From assembly GCA_903903715.1 (NCBI GenBank), contig CAIUZX010000498.1, positions 1 to 9,240 on the forward strand: a DNA stretch of 9,240 nucleotides, given 5' to 3'. Shown here one piece after another: positions 1 through 5,594 of the stretch. Source of the stretch: an uncultured Caulobacterales bacterium. GTDB taxonomy: Bacteria > Pseudomonadota > Alphaproteobacteria > Caulobacterales > Caulobacteraceae. The notes under the pieces are model-generated. The model searched no databases, had not been told where the DNA came from, and saw only the letters and a program-made list of their open reading frames with translations. Within the stretch, counting starts at the first letter, position 1. Each line of letters starts with the position of its first letter. Made by a program: the position numbers and the translations under genes.

Positions 1-1
1 C

Positions 2-805
2 CGCGGCGAGGACGTGTTCGTGATCCAGTCGACCGCCTATCCTGCGAACGACAATCTGATGGAGCTTTTGATCTGCATCGACGCTCTGTCGCGGGCGTCT
101 GCGCGGCGGATCACGGCGGTGATGCCCTATTTCGGTTATGCGCGGCAGGACCGCAAAACCGGCGGACGCACGCCCATCTCGGCCAAGCTGGTCGCCAATC
201 TGATCGTCCGCGCCGGCGCCCACCGGGTGCTGACCATGGATCTGCACGCAGGACAAATTCAGGGCTTCTTCGACATCCCGACCGACAACCTCGTCGCCAT
301 TCCGGTGATGGCCCAGGACATCCGCCTGCATCACGGCAGCGCCGGGGACACGGTCATGATCGTCTCGCCGGACGTGGGCGGCGTGGTGCGGGCGCGCCAG
401 CTCGCCGACCGCCTCGACGCCGACCTCGCCATCGTGGACAAGCGCCGCGCGGCGCCGGGGGAGAGCGAGGTGATGAACATCATTGGCGAGGTCGAAGGCC
501 GCCGCTGCATCCTGTTTGACGACATCGTCGATTCCGCCGGCACGCTGTGCAACGCGGCTGAGGCGCTGAAGGCCAAGGGCGCCAAGCAGGTGTCGGCCTA
601 TGTCAGCCACGGCGTCCTCTCCGGCGCGGCGGCCGACCGCGTCACCCGCTCGGTGCTTGACGAGCTTGTGATCACGGACTCCATCGAGGCGTCTGATACG
701 GTGAAGGCGTGCAGCAAAATCCGGCAGGTGACCGTGGCCCCGCTCATCGGCGAGGCGATTCGGCGCATCGCGAATGAAGAGTCGGTGTCAAAGCTGTTCG
801 ATTAG
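2..805 (+). CDS. prs: Ribose-phosphate pyrophosphokinase (PRPP synthetase), 5' end outside the window
   Basis: Cytoplasmic enzyme that makes PRPP from ribose 5-phosphate and ATP, feeding purine, pyrimidine, NAD, histidine and tryptophan synthesis. The visible 267 residues open in mid-protein (RGEDVFVIQST), so roughly the first 45 residues of a family that is usually about 310-315 long are missing. Seen in order: YFGYARQDRK, which belongs to the ATP-binding region; MDLHAGQIQGFF; the flexible-loop region DKRRAAPGESEVMN; and the PRPP-binding loop FDDIVDSAGT at fragment residues about 172-181. The frame is open to a TAG stop with no break. The next gene is 217 bases away behind hairpins and its own promoter-like site, so prs is probably the last gene of its transcript. 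Family assignment is very secure. The GTG at 14 is only an internal valine codon, not the start. Confidence 0.97.
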   Translation, partial: RGEDVFVIQSTAYPANDNLMELLICIDALSRASARRITAVMPYFGYARQDRKTGGRTPISAKLVANLIVRAGAHRVLTMDLHAGQIQGFFDIPTDNLVAIPVMAQDIRLHHGSAGDTVMIVSPDVGGVVRARQLADRLDADLAIVDKRRAAPGESEVMNIIGEVEGRRCILFDDIVDSAGTLCNAAEALKAKGAKQVSAYVSHGVLSGAAADRVTRSVLDELVITDSIEASDTVKACSKIRQVTVAPLIGEAIRRIANEESVSKLFD

Positions 806-807
806 AG

Positions 808-848
808 GCGTGTCGGGGAGCCTGTAAATTCGACACGCGAATCGCGTG
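808..848. other. Two overlapping inverted repeats after prs
   Basis: A perfect 8-bp inverted repeat, GCGTGTCG (808-815) and CGACACGC (831-838) with a 15-base loop, overlaps a second perfect 6-bp one, CACGCG (834-839) and CGCGTG (843-848), around AAT. The two hairpins share bases 834-838, so only one can form at a time. No T-run follows either, so this is not a textbook intrinsic terminator; it may protect or end the prs transcript. A GAATC (GANTC, the CcrM methylation motif of Caulobacter-type bacteria) sits in the small palindrome at 839-843. Confidence 0.5.
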
Positions 849-918
849 ACATCACCACAGGATGAGATTGTCAAATTCCCTCGACTAGCCCTTGGAAGTG
901 TCATCGAGTTATGTCTAA

Positions 919-934
919 TTAACAACGCATTAAC
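919..934 (+). promoter_or_regulatory. CtrA-type binding box TTAA-N7-TTAAC
   Basis: TTAACAACGCATTAAC matches the full CtrA consensus TTAA-N7-TTAAC exactly, and a third TTAAC half-site follows at 943-947. It is in an AT-richer gap, 88 bases before the start of the exported protein gene at 1023, on a plausible promoter position. In Caulobacter-type bacteria CtrA is the response regulator that times many cell-cycle, envelope and motility promoters. The match is seen; binding and the direction of control are inferred. Confidence 0.6.
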
Positions 935-1009
935 GGTTCGAATTAACCGCGCCGTATCCTCGGTGGCGCGATATGGTCGGACACTCGATGGTGTGCGAGT
1001 GGTGTGTGT

Positions 1010-1015
1010 AAGGAG
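1010..1015 (+). promoter_or_regulatory. Ribosome binding site AAGGAG that sets the start at 1023
   Basis: AAGGAG lies seven bases before the ATG at 1023. The open frame itself extends back to 846, but only this ATG has a good Shine-Dalgarno match and is followed by a signal-peptide-like sequence. Confidence 0.75.
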
Positions 1016-1022
1016 CTGGCGT

Positions 1023-2123
1023 ATGACGTCTCTTGGTCGTCCAGGCATGATCCGGCTCATTGTGACGGCGACGGCGTCTCTGATGGCTGTGGCGAGCTTG
1101 GCATGCGCTGGCCCCGCCGCCGCGTCGCGGGCTGACAACATCCCGCCGCCCGTAGTCGACACGGCGCAGCTGCCGCCGATCGTGCTCTCCGCCCGCGTCC
1201 TCGACATGGCCAGCGAATACCGCGCCTATATGCGCCGCACGGCGGCCCTGACGGCCCACTTCCAGAATGGCGACGCCATCGAAAAGAGCCTGGCTCAGGC
1301 CGAGACCTATGAGCCGCAGCAACTGGTGCGCGGCGCCGTGGCCTACGCCGCTGTCATCGCCTTGCAGGATCCGGCCTTTGTGGCGGGCGTGCGCGTCTAC
1401 GCGGCTAACCGCGGTGTTCGCAAGGACTTCGCCGACCGGATCATTGCCGATCCCTATTACATCACCGGCATGCCGGGCGCCGGCACGGCGGCCAACATGA
1501 TTATGACCGCGCTTCACAACCACGGCCAGAAGATGTCCGAGCTGGGGGGCAAGATCCGCCTGGCCGCCTATGACGTGCAGCGCGAGCAGCCCTGGTCGAA
1601 GTCCTTCGTGACCGATCGCAATGGTCGCCTCGCCGCCGCCAAGGCGCTGTCCGCCGCGCCGATGACGCCGGTTCCGGAAGAGGTCGCCAGCCTCGCCGAG
1701 GCCGTGTCCGGCTCGACCAAGTTCGTAGAGACCGAGCTGCCCAGCGGCGCCGCGACGGAGGCCGCGCCCGCGCCTTACTCGCAGTTCGTGGCCCGCAGCC
1801 TCGCTCTGGCGGCGCTGGCGGCGCTTGGCGAAGGCGGCGAGGAGAATGACGCGGCCCTCGACACGCTCTTGAATGACAGCTCGGCGGGGTTCTGCCTGAA
1901 CATGTCGAAACTGAACCTCTATCAGTGCCTGGCCGTGGCCAAGCCCTGGTACGAGGACATGTTCTGCCTCGGCCTGCACGCCATGGCCGACACCGGCCAG
2001 TGCATCGCCAAAGCGGCGGGAGAGCCGACGCTCGCCATGCAACAGCCCGCCACGGGCGTGACCTCGACCGGCGCCCCGAGCGCCAGCGTCGCTCTGCACG
2101 GCAAGCCGCCGGGCGAGCGCTGA
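1023..2123 (+). CDS. Exported protein of unknown function with a C-terminal four-cysteine region
   Basis: A protein of 366 residues that I do not recognise. Residues 1-36 look like a Sec signal peptide: arginines at 6 and 11, a hydrophobic stretch 13-29, then an AGPAAA region where cleavage is plausible. C28 lacks a proper lipobox, so a lipoprotein is less likely. The mature part is mostly helical in character, alanine-rich, with a stretch at 100-190 (QLVRGAVAYAAVIALQDPAF, then GMPGAGTAANMI) and a variable Pro/Ala/Glu-rich linker near 211-252. The last third holds cysteines 291, 302, 315 and 327, the only ones outside the signal; in the periplasm they could make two disulfides. The start is set by AAGGAG seven bases upstream. 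A perfect CtrA box is upstream and a strong terminator downstream, so it is probably a single-gene transcript, perhaps cell-cycle controlled. Coding status is secure, function unknown. Confidence 0.85.
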   Translation: MTSLGRPGMIRLIVTATASLMAVASLACAGPAAASRADNIPPPVVDTAQLPPIVLSARVLDMASEYRAYMRRTAALTAHFQNGDAIEKSLAQAETYEPQQLVRGAVAYAAVIALQDPAFVAGVRVYAANRGVRKDFADRIIADPYYITGMPGAGTAANMIMTALHNHGQKMSELGGKIRLAAYDVQREQPWSKSFVTDRNGRLAAAKALSAAPMTPVPEEVASLAEAVSGSTKFVETELPSGAATEAAPAPYSQFVARSLALAALAALGEGGEENDAALDTLLNDSSAGFCLNMSKLNLYQCLAVAKPWYEDMFCLGLHAMADTGQCIAKAAGEPTLAMQQPATGVTSTGAPSASVALHGKPPGER

Positions 2124-2158
2124 CCAAGCGCCTCTGGACGTTGAATCCAAAAAATTAA

Positions 2159-2189
2159 GGCCCGTCCCTCTGTAAGGGGCGGGCCTTTT
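2159..2189. terminator. Intrinsic terminator between convergent genes
   Basis: A 10-bp stem, GGCCCGTCCC (2159-2168) paired with GGGGCGGGCC (2176-2185) with one G-U pair, has a 7-base loop and is followed by TTTT. An A-run (2149-2154) lies just before the stem, so the mirror-image hairpin also has a T-rich tail. It sits between the ends of the exported protein gene (+) and the microprotein gene (-) and can serve both. Confidence 0.88.
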
Positions 2190-2218
2190 GAGTTGGGTGA
2201 TGAGAGTGGGGGCGACGG

Positions 2219-2329
2219 TCAGCGCTTGGGCAGGTTCGTCCAGATGTGAACGCCGCCCAGGGCGACCATGAAGCTTGCCGCCGCGCCGATGGCCAGCGCC
2301 AGAAACCAGCCGTTTTCAATCCCGAACAT
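2219..2329 (-). CDS. Single-pass membrane microprotein, 36 residues
   Basis: A short gene reading right to left from an ATG to TGA. The product opens MFGIENGWF, has one hydrophobic segment at about residues 8-30 (containing LALAIGAAASFMVALGG), and ends IWTNLPKR with two basic residues, which by the positive-inside rule suggests N-out/C-in topology. Evidence for coding: nearly every codon ends in G or C, as in the neighbours, the translation is a coherent transmembrane helix, and the gene ends just short of a terminator fitted for both strands. The Shine-Dalgarno match is weak. It diverges from the fRMsr gene across a gap with an Fnr/FixK-type palindrome. Size and shape resemble small subunits or stabilisers of membrane complexes, but I recognise no family and assign no function. 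A longer open frame overlaps it in another frame and looks non-coding. Confidence 0.7.
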   Translation of the reverse strand: MFGIENGWFLALAIGAAASFMVALGGVHIWTNLPKR

Positions 2330-2393
2330 GTGCGTTCTCGCTGTTGCGTGCCGATCCTGACGGTCAGTGTTCCCACATCCCCCGCGCTACGCC

Positions 2394-2407
2394 TTGACCG
2401 GAGTCAA
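2394..2407. promoter_or_regulatory. Fnr/FixK-type palindrome TTGA-N6-TCAA
   Basis: TTGACCGGAGTCAA is a perfect 5+5 inverted repeat around four bases and fits the TTGA-N6-TCAA pattern of CRP/FNR-family regulators such as FixK and FnrL. It lies between divergent starts, 65 bases from the microprotein ATG and 73 from the fRMsr ATG, so it could control either. The match is seen; the regulator is inferred. A GAGTC (GANTC) overlaps it at 2401-2405. Confidence 0.45.
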
Positions 2408-2479
2408 AAACCGCGCCCGCAGACTGGATGCGCCGCGCGAGAGGTCTTAAGTGCGACGTCTCTGACGTTGGAGCCGCCC

Positions 2480-2977
2480 ATGGCTGAAGCCTTCACCCCC
2501 GCCGCCCTGTCCGCCGACAAGGCGCAGCGCTACGCAGACCTTGCCCTCGAGATCGCCTCGGTGCTGGAGGGGGAGCCAAACCTCACCGCCCGAATGGCGA
2601 CGGTCAGCGCCATGCTGCGGCAGGCTTTCGAGCACTTCTTCTGGGTCGGGTTCTATGTCGTGGATGAGACGAAGGCCGAGGAGTTGGTCGTCGGCCCCTA
2701 TCAGGGGACTCTCGGCTGCCTGCGCATCGCCTTCAGCCGAGGCGTCTGCGGCGCGGCGGCGCGGGAGCGGCGGATCGTGATCGTCGAGGACGTCGACGCC
2801 TTCCCCGGTCACATCGCCTGCGATAGTCGGTCGAGAAGCGAGATCGTCCTGCCGGTGCTCGACCGCGCGGGCCAGCTGATCGCCGTTCTCGACGTCGACG
2901 CCGAAATCCCCGCCGCTTTTGATCAGGTGGACGCGGTCGGGCTGGAGCGGATCCTCAAGGCGCAATTTTCAGTTTGA
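2480..2977 (+). CDS. msrC: Free methionine-(R)-sulfoxide reductase (GAF-domain fRMsr, YebR/MsrC type)
   Basis: Cytoplasmic enzyme that reduces free methionine-(R)-sulfoxide to methionine, usually with thioredoxin as reductant. The protein is 165 residues, the usual family length, and is essentially one GAF domain. Seen: FFWVGFYVVDE (53-63), VGPYQGTLGC (71-80), RGVCG (87-91), HIACD (111-115), SEIVLPV (120-126) and AVLDVD (135-140). The three family cysteines are all present at 80, 90 and 114, spaced as in E. coli YebR, and the acidic residues E121, D138 and D140 of the substrate pocket are in place. The ATG at 2480 is chosen because it has TTGGAG at suitable distance and gives the family's N-terminus; the open frame runs further back to 2246 over sequence that is non-coding or antisense to the microprotein. 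The RidA-like gene follows after 55 bases and may be co-transcribed. Confidence 0.95.
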   Translation: MAEAFTPAALSADKAQRYADLALEIASVLEGEPNLTARMATVSAMLRQAFEHFFWVGFYVVDETKAEELVVGPYQGTLGCLRIAFSRGVCGAAARERRIVIVEDVDAFPGHIACDSRSRSEIVLPVLDRAGQLIAVLDVDAEIPAAFDQVDAVGLERILKAQFSV

Positions 2978-3032
2978 CGGGGGCGCCCGCCCGACGCTCA
3001 CTGTCCTGGCGACACGAGCAAGGGAGCGGAAC

Positions 3033-3470
3033 ATGATCGGCATCTTGGCGGCGACGGCGGTGTGGGCGAGCGCGGCGGCGGCGCCTGCGACCATTGGCGC
3101 AGTCTATTTCCCGAACTCCGACCCGAAGCTGCCCTTCTCCTCGGCCGTGCAGGTGGGGGACGTGCTCTACCTGTCCGGCGCGCTGGCCAGCGATGACAAG
3201 GGCGGCGTGATTGCGGGCGGAATGCCTGCGGAGACCAAAGCGGTGATGGAGCAGATTGGCGTCACGCTGAAGGCCCGCGGCCTTTCCTATGGCGACGTGT
3301 TCAAGTGCACGGTCATGCTCACCGACGTGAGCCAGTGGGGCGAATTCAACAAGATCTACGTGACCTATTTCAAGCCTGACCGACTGCCGGCCCGCAGCGC
3401 GTTCGGCGCCGCAGCGCTGGCCCGCGGCGCCCATGTCGAGCTGGAGTGCTGGGCCAGGGTCAAGCCGTGA
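3033..3470 (+). CDS. RidA-family (YjgF/YER057c/UK114) protein, apparently exported
   Basis: RidA proteins are small trimeric enzymes; the archetype hydrolyses reactive enamine/imine intermediates such as 2-aminoacrylate. This one is 145 residues, about 17 longer than cytoplasmic RidA, and the extra part (residues 1-18, MIGILAATAVWASAAAAP) reads like a signal peptide, though without basic residues at its start. The domain follows: VQVGDVLYLSGAL (39-51), VFKCTVMLTD (89-98), PARSAFGAAALARGAHVELE (119-138). R121 and E136 align with E. coli RidA R105 and E120, the substrate carboxylate-binding arginine and the glutamate that places the water. The position of RidA Y17 is occupied by F35, so the substrate may differ. 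The ATG at 3033 is preceded by AAGGGAGCGG. It follows fRMsr by 55 bases and converges on the DUF2939 gene 15 bases away. Family certain; export and exact reaction are inferred. Confidence 0.9.
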   Translation: MIGILAATAVWASAAAAPATIGAVYFPNSDPKLPFSSAVQVGDVLYLSGALASDDKGGVIAGGMPAETKAVMEQIGVTLKARGLSYGDVFKCTVMLTDVSQWGEFNKIYVTYFKPDRLPARSAFGAAALARGAHVELECWARVKP

Positions 3471-3485
3471 TCCCAAAAATTCAGA

Positions 3486-4091
3486 TCAGGCGCCGGAGCT
3501 GAGGGCCGGGATGTCCAGGCCCTCGACCTTCCAGTCCAGCACGCCGTGGCGCAGAAGGATCAGGTTCACCCGGTACTCCGGATGGCTTCGGCTGATCACG
3601 CTGGCGTGGAACTGATCAAGGTCGAAGTCGAAGAAGCGCTTGTGCGGCCAATCGAACAACACGCCGTTATAGCCCATGTCCACAAGCTTGGGATCGCCTA
3701 CCCCGGCTTCTTCCGGCGTCGGCGTCGCCTTGACCAGCGCGCTGGTGGGAGTCGGGGCCCGAGCGGTGCGCAGCATGATCGCCACCCCGTCCGGCGTGAT
3801 CACGCTGTCGACGGCGTTGCCGACGAACACCGGGGCGATGGCCGCGCCGATCTGTTCGAGAAGGTTGGTCGGTTTGGGTTTCTGCCGCTCGAGCTGCGCC
3901 TGCAGGGCGGCGCTGAGCTGGGGCTTGAGGCTGGCGCGGACGGCGGGGAAGTCCACCATCTGCGCGACGACCTTCACGTCGTGCGCGCGGGCGGCCTGAA
4001 CCAGCCGCCACAGGCTATAGAAGGGCCCTCCGAGATAGATCCCGATCAGGACCAGGAGAAGCGCGCAAACGCCGATTGCAATACGCCGCAT
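3486..4091 (-). CDS. DUF2939 family protein, membrane-anchored
   Basis: A protein of 201 residues with one N-terminal membrane anchor or uncleaved signal (residues 4-27, rich in Leu, Ile and Val after MRRI). The next segment, FYSLWRLVQAARAHDVKVVA then MVDFPAVRASLKPQLSAAL, matches the recognisable opening of DUF2939 proteins (a short helix, then VDFPAVRxSLKxQL). A Pro/Thr-rich linker lies near 112-132, and a second compact part around FDWPHKRFFDFDLDQFHASV with VLDWKVEGLDIP ends the protein. The fold after the anchor probably sits in the periplasm. Function is unknown for the whole family. It is downstream of icd in the same direction, but a 164-base gap with hairpins and a TTAACCAT motif suggests its own promoter. 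Shine-Dalgarno match is weak (GGCGGAAC). Confidence 0.85.
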   Translation of the reverse strand: MRRIAIGVCALLLVLIGIYLGGPFYSLWRLVQAARAHDVKVVAQMVDFPAVRASLKPQLSAALQAQLERQKPKPTNLLEQIGAAIAPVFVGNAVDSVITPDGVAIMLRTARAPTPTSALVKATPTPEEAGVGDPKLVDMGYNGVLFDWPHKRFFDFDLDQFHASVISRSHPEYRVNLILLRHGVLDWKVEGLDIPALSSGA

Positions 4092-4113
4092 GACTGTTGA
4101 GTTCCGCCCCCGT

Positions 4114-4131
4114 TTAACTCCCGTTAACCAT
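4114..4131. promoter_or_regulatory. CtrA-like motif TTAA-N6-TTAACCAT
   Basis: TTAACTCCCGTTAACCAT stands 23-40 bases before the DUF2939 start. It contains TTAACCAT (4124-4131), an 8-base motif reported for a subset of CtrA-regulated Caulobacter promoters, plus a second TTAA one base closer than the standard N7 spacing. The motif is seen; CtrA binding is inferred and less certain than for the perfect box at 919-934. Confidence 0.4.
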
Positions 4132-4176
4132 GCCCGCTCACGCAGACAAAGTCACGCGGGGATGAGGCGGATTAAG

Positions 4177-4217
4177 CGCAGCCGGGCGATGGGGCACCCA
4201 TGACGGTCGCCCCTGCG
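4177..4217. other. Stem-loop in the icd-DUF2939 gap, possible icd terminator
   Basis: Arms 4177-4189 and 4207-4217 pair over 11 bp with a two-base bulge (CC at 4182-4183), and the loop contains a nested TGGG/CCCA hairpin (4190-4193 with 4197-4200). On the minus strand it lies about 40 bases after the icd stop, but only a weak CTTAAT tail follows; on the plus strand TTTT follows. It could end or process the icd transcript. Confidence 0.4.
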
Positions 4218-4230
4218 GCTTTTGGGTCAG

Positions 4231-4271
4231 CCCATCGCCCTATTGGCCCATCGCCCTATTGGCCCATCGCC
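4231..4271. repeat. 16-bp tandem repeat spanning the icd stop codon
   Basis: The unit CCCATCGCCCTATTGG occurs twice in full (4231-4246 and 4247-4262) and then for nine more bases (4263-4271), after which the icd coding sequence continues normally. Read on the minus strand, the unit holds the last codons and stop of icd (ATG GGC CAA TAG), so the end of the gene has been duplicated beyond its own stop. Confidence 0.9.
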
Positions 4272-5470
4272 TTGTCGAGGTTCTGGGACACCTTGTCCAG
4301 GAAGCCCTCGGTGGTGAGCCAGCTCTGGTGATCGCCGACGAGCAGGGCGAGGTCCTTGGTCATCGACCCGGCTTCGACCGTATCGACCGTGACCTTTTCC
4401 AGGAGGTCCGCAAAGCGCGCGAGCTCGGCGTTGTCATCGAGCTTGGCGCGATGCTTCAGGCCCCGCGACCAGGCGAAAATCGAGGCGACGGAGTTGGTGG
4501 AGGTCTGCTCACCGCGCTGATGCTGCCGATAGTGGCGGGTCACGGTGCCGTGGGCGGCCTCGGCCTCCATGGTCTTGCCGTCCGGCGTCAGCAGCACCGA
4601 GGTCATCAGGCCGAGCGAACCGTAGCCTTGCGCCACCGTGTCCGACTGCACGTCGCCGTCGTAGTTCTTGCAGGCCCAGACGAAGCCGCCCGACCACTTC
4701 AGCGCCGAGGCGACCATGTCGTCGATCAGGCGGTGTTCGTAGGTGATGCCCGCCGCCTTGAATTTGTCGGCGAACTCGGCCTGGAACACGGCCTCGAAGA
4801 TGTCCTTGAAGCGCCCGTCATAGGCCTTGAGGATGGTGTTCTTGGTGGACAGGTAGACCGGGAATTTGCGGTCGAGGCCGAAGGCCATCGAGGCGCGGGC
4901 GAAGTCCTTGATCGAGTCATCGAGGTTGTACATCGCCATGGCGACACCCGAGCCGGGATAGTCGAACACCTCATGCTCGATCACCTGACCGTCCTCGCCG
5001 ACGAACTTGATGGTCAGCTTGCCCTTGCCCGGCACCACAAAGTCGGTGGCCTTGTACTGGTCGCCGAAGGCGTGACGGCCGACGACGATGGGCTGGGTCC
5101 AGCCGGGGACGAGGCGCGGCACGTTCTTGCAGATGATCGGCTCGCGGAAGATCACGCCGCCGAGGATGTTGCGGATCGTGCCGTTCGGCGACTTCCACAT
5201 CTTGGTCAGATTGAATTCCTTCACCCGGGCTTCGTCCGGCGTGATGGTCGCGCACTTCACGCCAACGCCGTACTTCTGGATCGCGTGAGCGCTGTCGACG
5301 GTCACCTTGTCGGCGGTCGCGTCGCGGTGCTCAACGCCCAGGTCGTAATAGTCGAGGGTAAGGTCGAGATACGGGAAGATCAGCTTGTCCTTGATCAGCT
5401 TCCAGATGATCCTTGTCATCTCGTCGCCGTCGAGATCGACCACGGGATTGGCGACTTTGATCTTGGACAT
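4256..5470 (-). CDS. icd: NADP-dependent isocitrate dehydrogenase (eukaryote-like type)
   Basis: TCA-cycle enzyme converting isocitrate to 2-oxoglutarate with release of CO2 and production of NADPH; homodimer in the cytoplasm. The protein is 404 residues and resembles the mitochondrial/cytosolic IDH1-IDH2 type found in many alphaproteobacteria, not the E. coli type. Seen: KSPNGTIRNILGG (93-105) with substrate residues S94, N96, R100 and R109; GRHAFGDQYKATD (131-143) with R132, the residue mutated in human IDH1 cancers; K210 in STKNTILKAYDGR; metal-binding aspartates D273 and D277 in YDGDVQSD; and the NADP-binding AHGTVTRHYR (306-315). The ATG at 5470 is chosen for its standard MSKIKV start and AAGG eight bases before it; an in-frame extension to 5518 is less likely. 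A weak -10-like TATAGA is at 5547-5552 on this strand. The 3' end carries a tandem repeat. Identification is very secure. Confidence 0.97.
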   Translation of the reverse strand: MSKIKVANPVVDLDGDEMTRIIWKLIKDKLIFPYLDLTLDYYDLGVEHRDATADKVTVDSAHAIQKYGVGVKCATITPDEARVKEFNLTKMWKSPNGTIRNILGGVIFREPIICKNVPRLVPGWTQPIVVGRHAFGDQYKATDFVVPGKGKLTIKFVGEDGQVIEHEVFDYPGSGVAMAMYNLDDSIKDFARASMAFGLDRKFPVYLSTKNTILKAYDGRFKDIFEAVFQAEFADKFKAAGITYEHRLIDDMVASALKWSGGFVWACKNYDGDVQSDTVAQGYGSLGLMTSVLLTPDGKTMEAEAAHGTVTRHYRQHQRGEQTSTNSVASIFAWSRGLKHRAKLDDNAELARFADLLEKVTVDTVEAGSMTKDLALLVGDHQSWLTTEGFLDKVSQNLDKAMGQ

Positions 5471-5594
5471 GAAGGGGGCCTTTTCGTTCGCGAAACGGGA
5501 TGAGCGCGCCTCGGTCAAGGACTCAGCCGGCGCGCAAGTTCGGGGCTCTATAGACCGATGCGCCGGTCCGGAAAAGGCGCCCCCGCCCGAGCGT

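Noticed and set aside
846..1022. An upstream extension of the exported protein gene to a start at 846
   Set aside because: The extension would run through the CtrA box and AT-rich promoter-like region, has no good ribosome binding site, and would hide the signal peptide that begins at 1023.
930..2150. A 406-residue open frame antisense to the exported protein gene
   Set aside because: Its translation is rich in Arg, Gly, Ala and His with no domain, signal or sensible start, as expected for the shadow of a GC-rich gene. The plus-strand gene has a good ribosome binding site, signal peptide and terminator.
2246..2479. An upstream extension of the fRMsr gene
   Set aside because: It would cover the microprotein on the other strand and the Fnr-type palindrome, and would add about 78 residues absent from the fRMsr family.
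4231..4271. A CRISPR array or mobile-element end
   Set aside because: The repeats are directly adjacent 16-bp units with no spacers, no cas genes and no transposase nearby; simple tandem duplication explains them.
4259..5503. A 414-residue open frame antisense to icd
   Set aside because: The sense strand encodes an unmistakable isocitrate dehydrogenase over the same bases. The antisense product is a low-complexity His/Arg/Gly/Val mix typical of reverse-complement reading.
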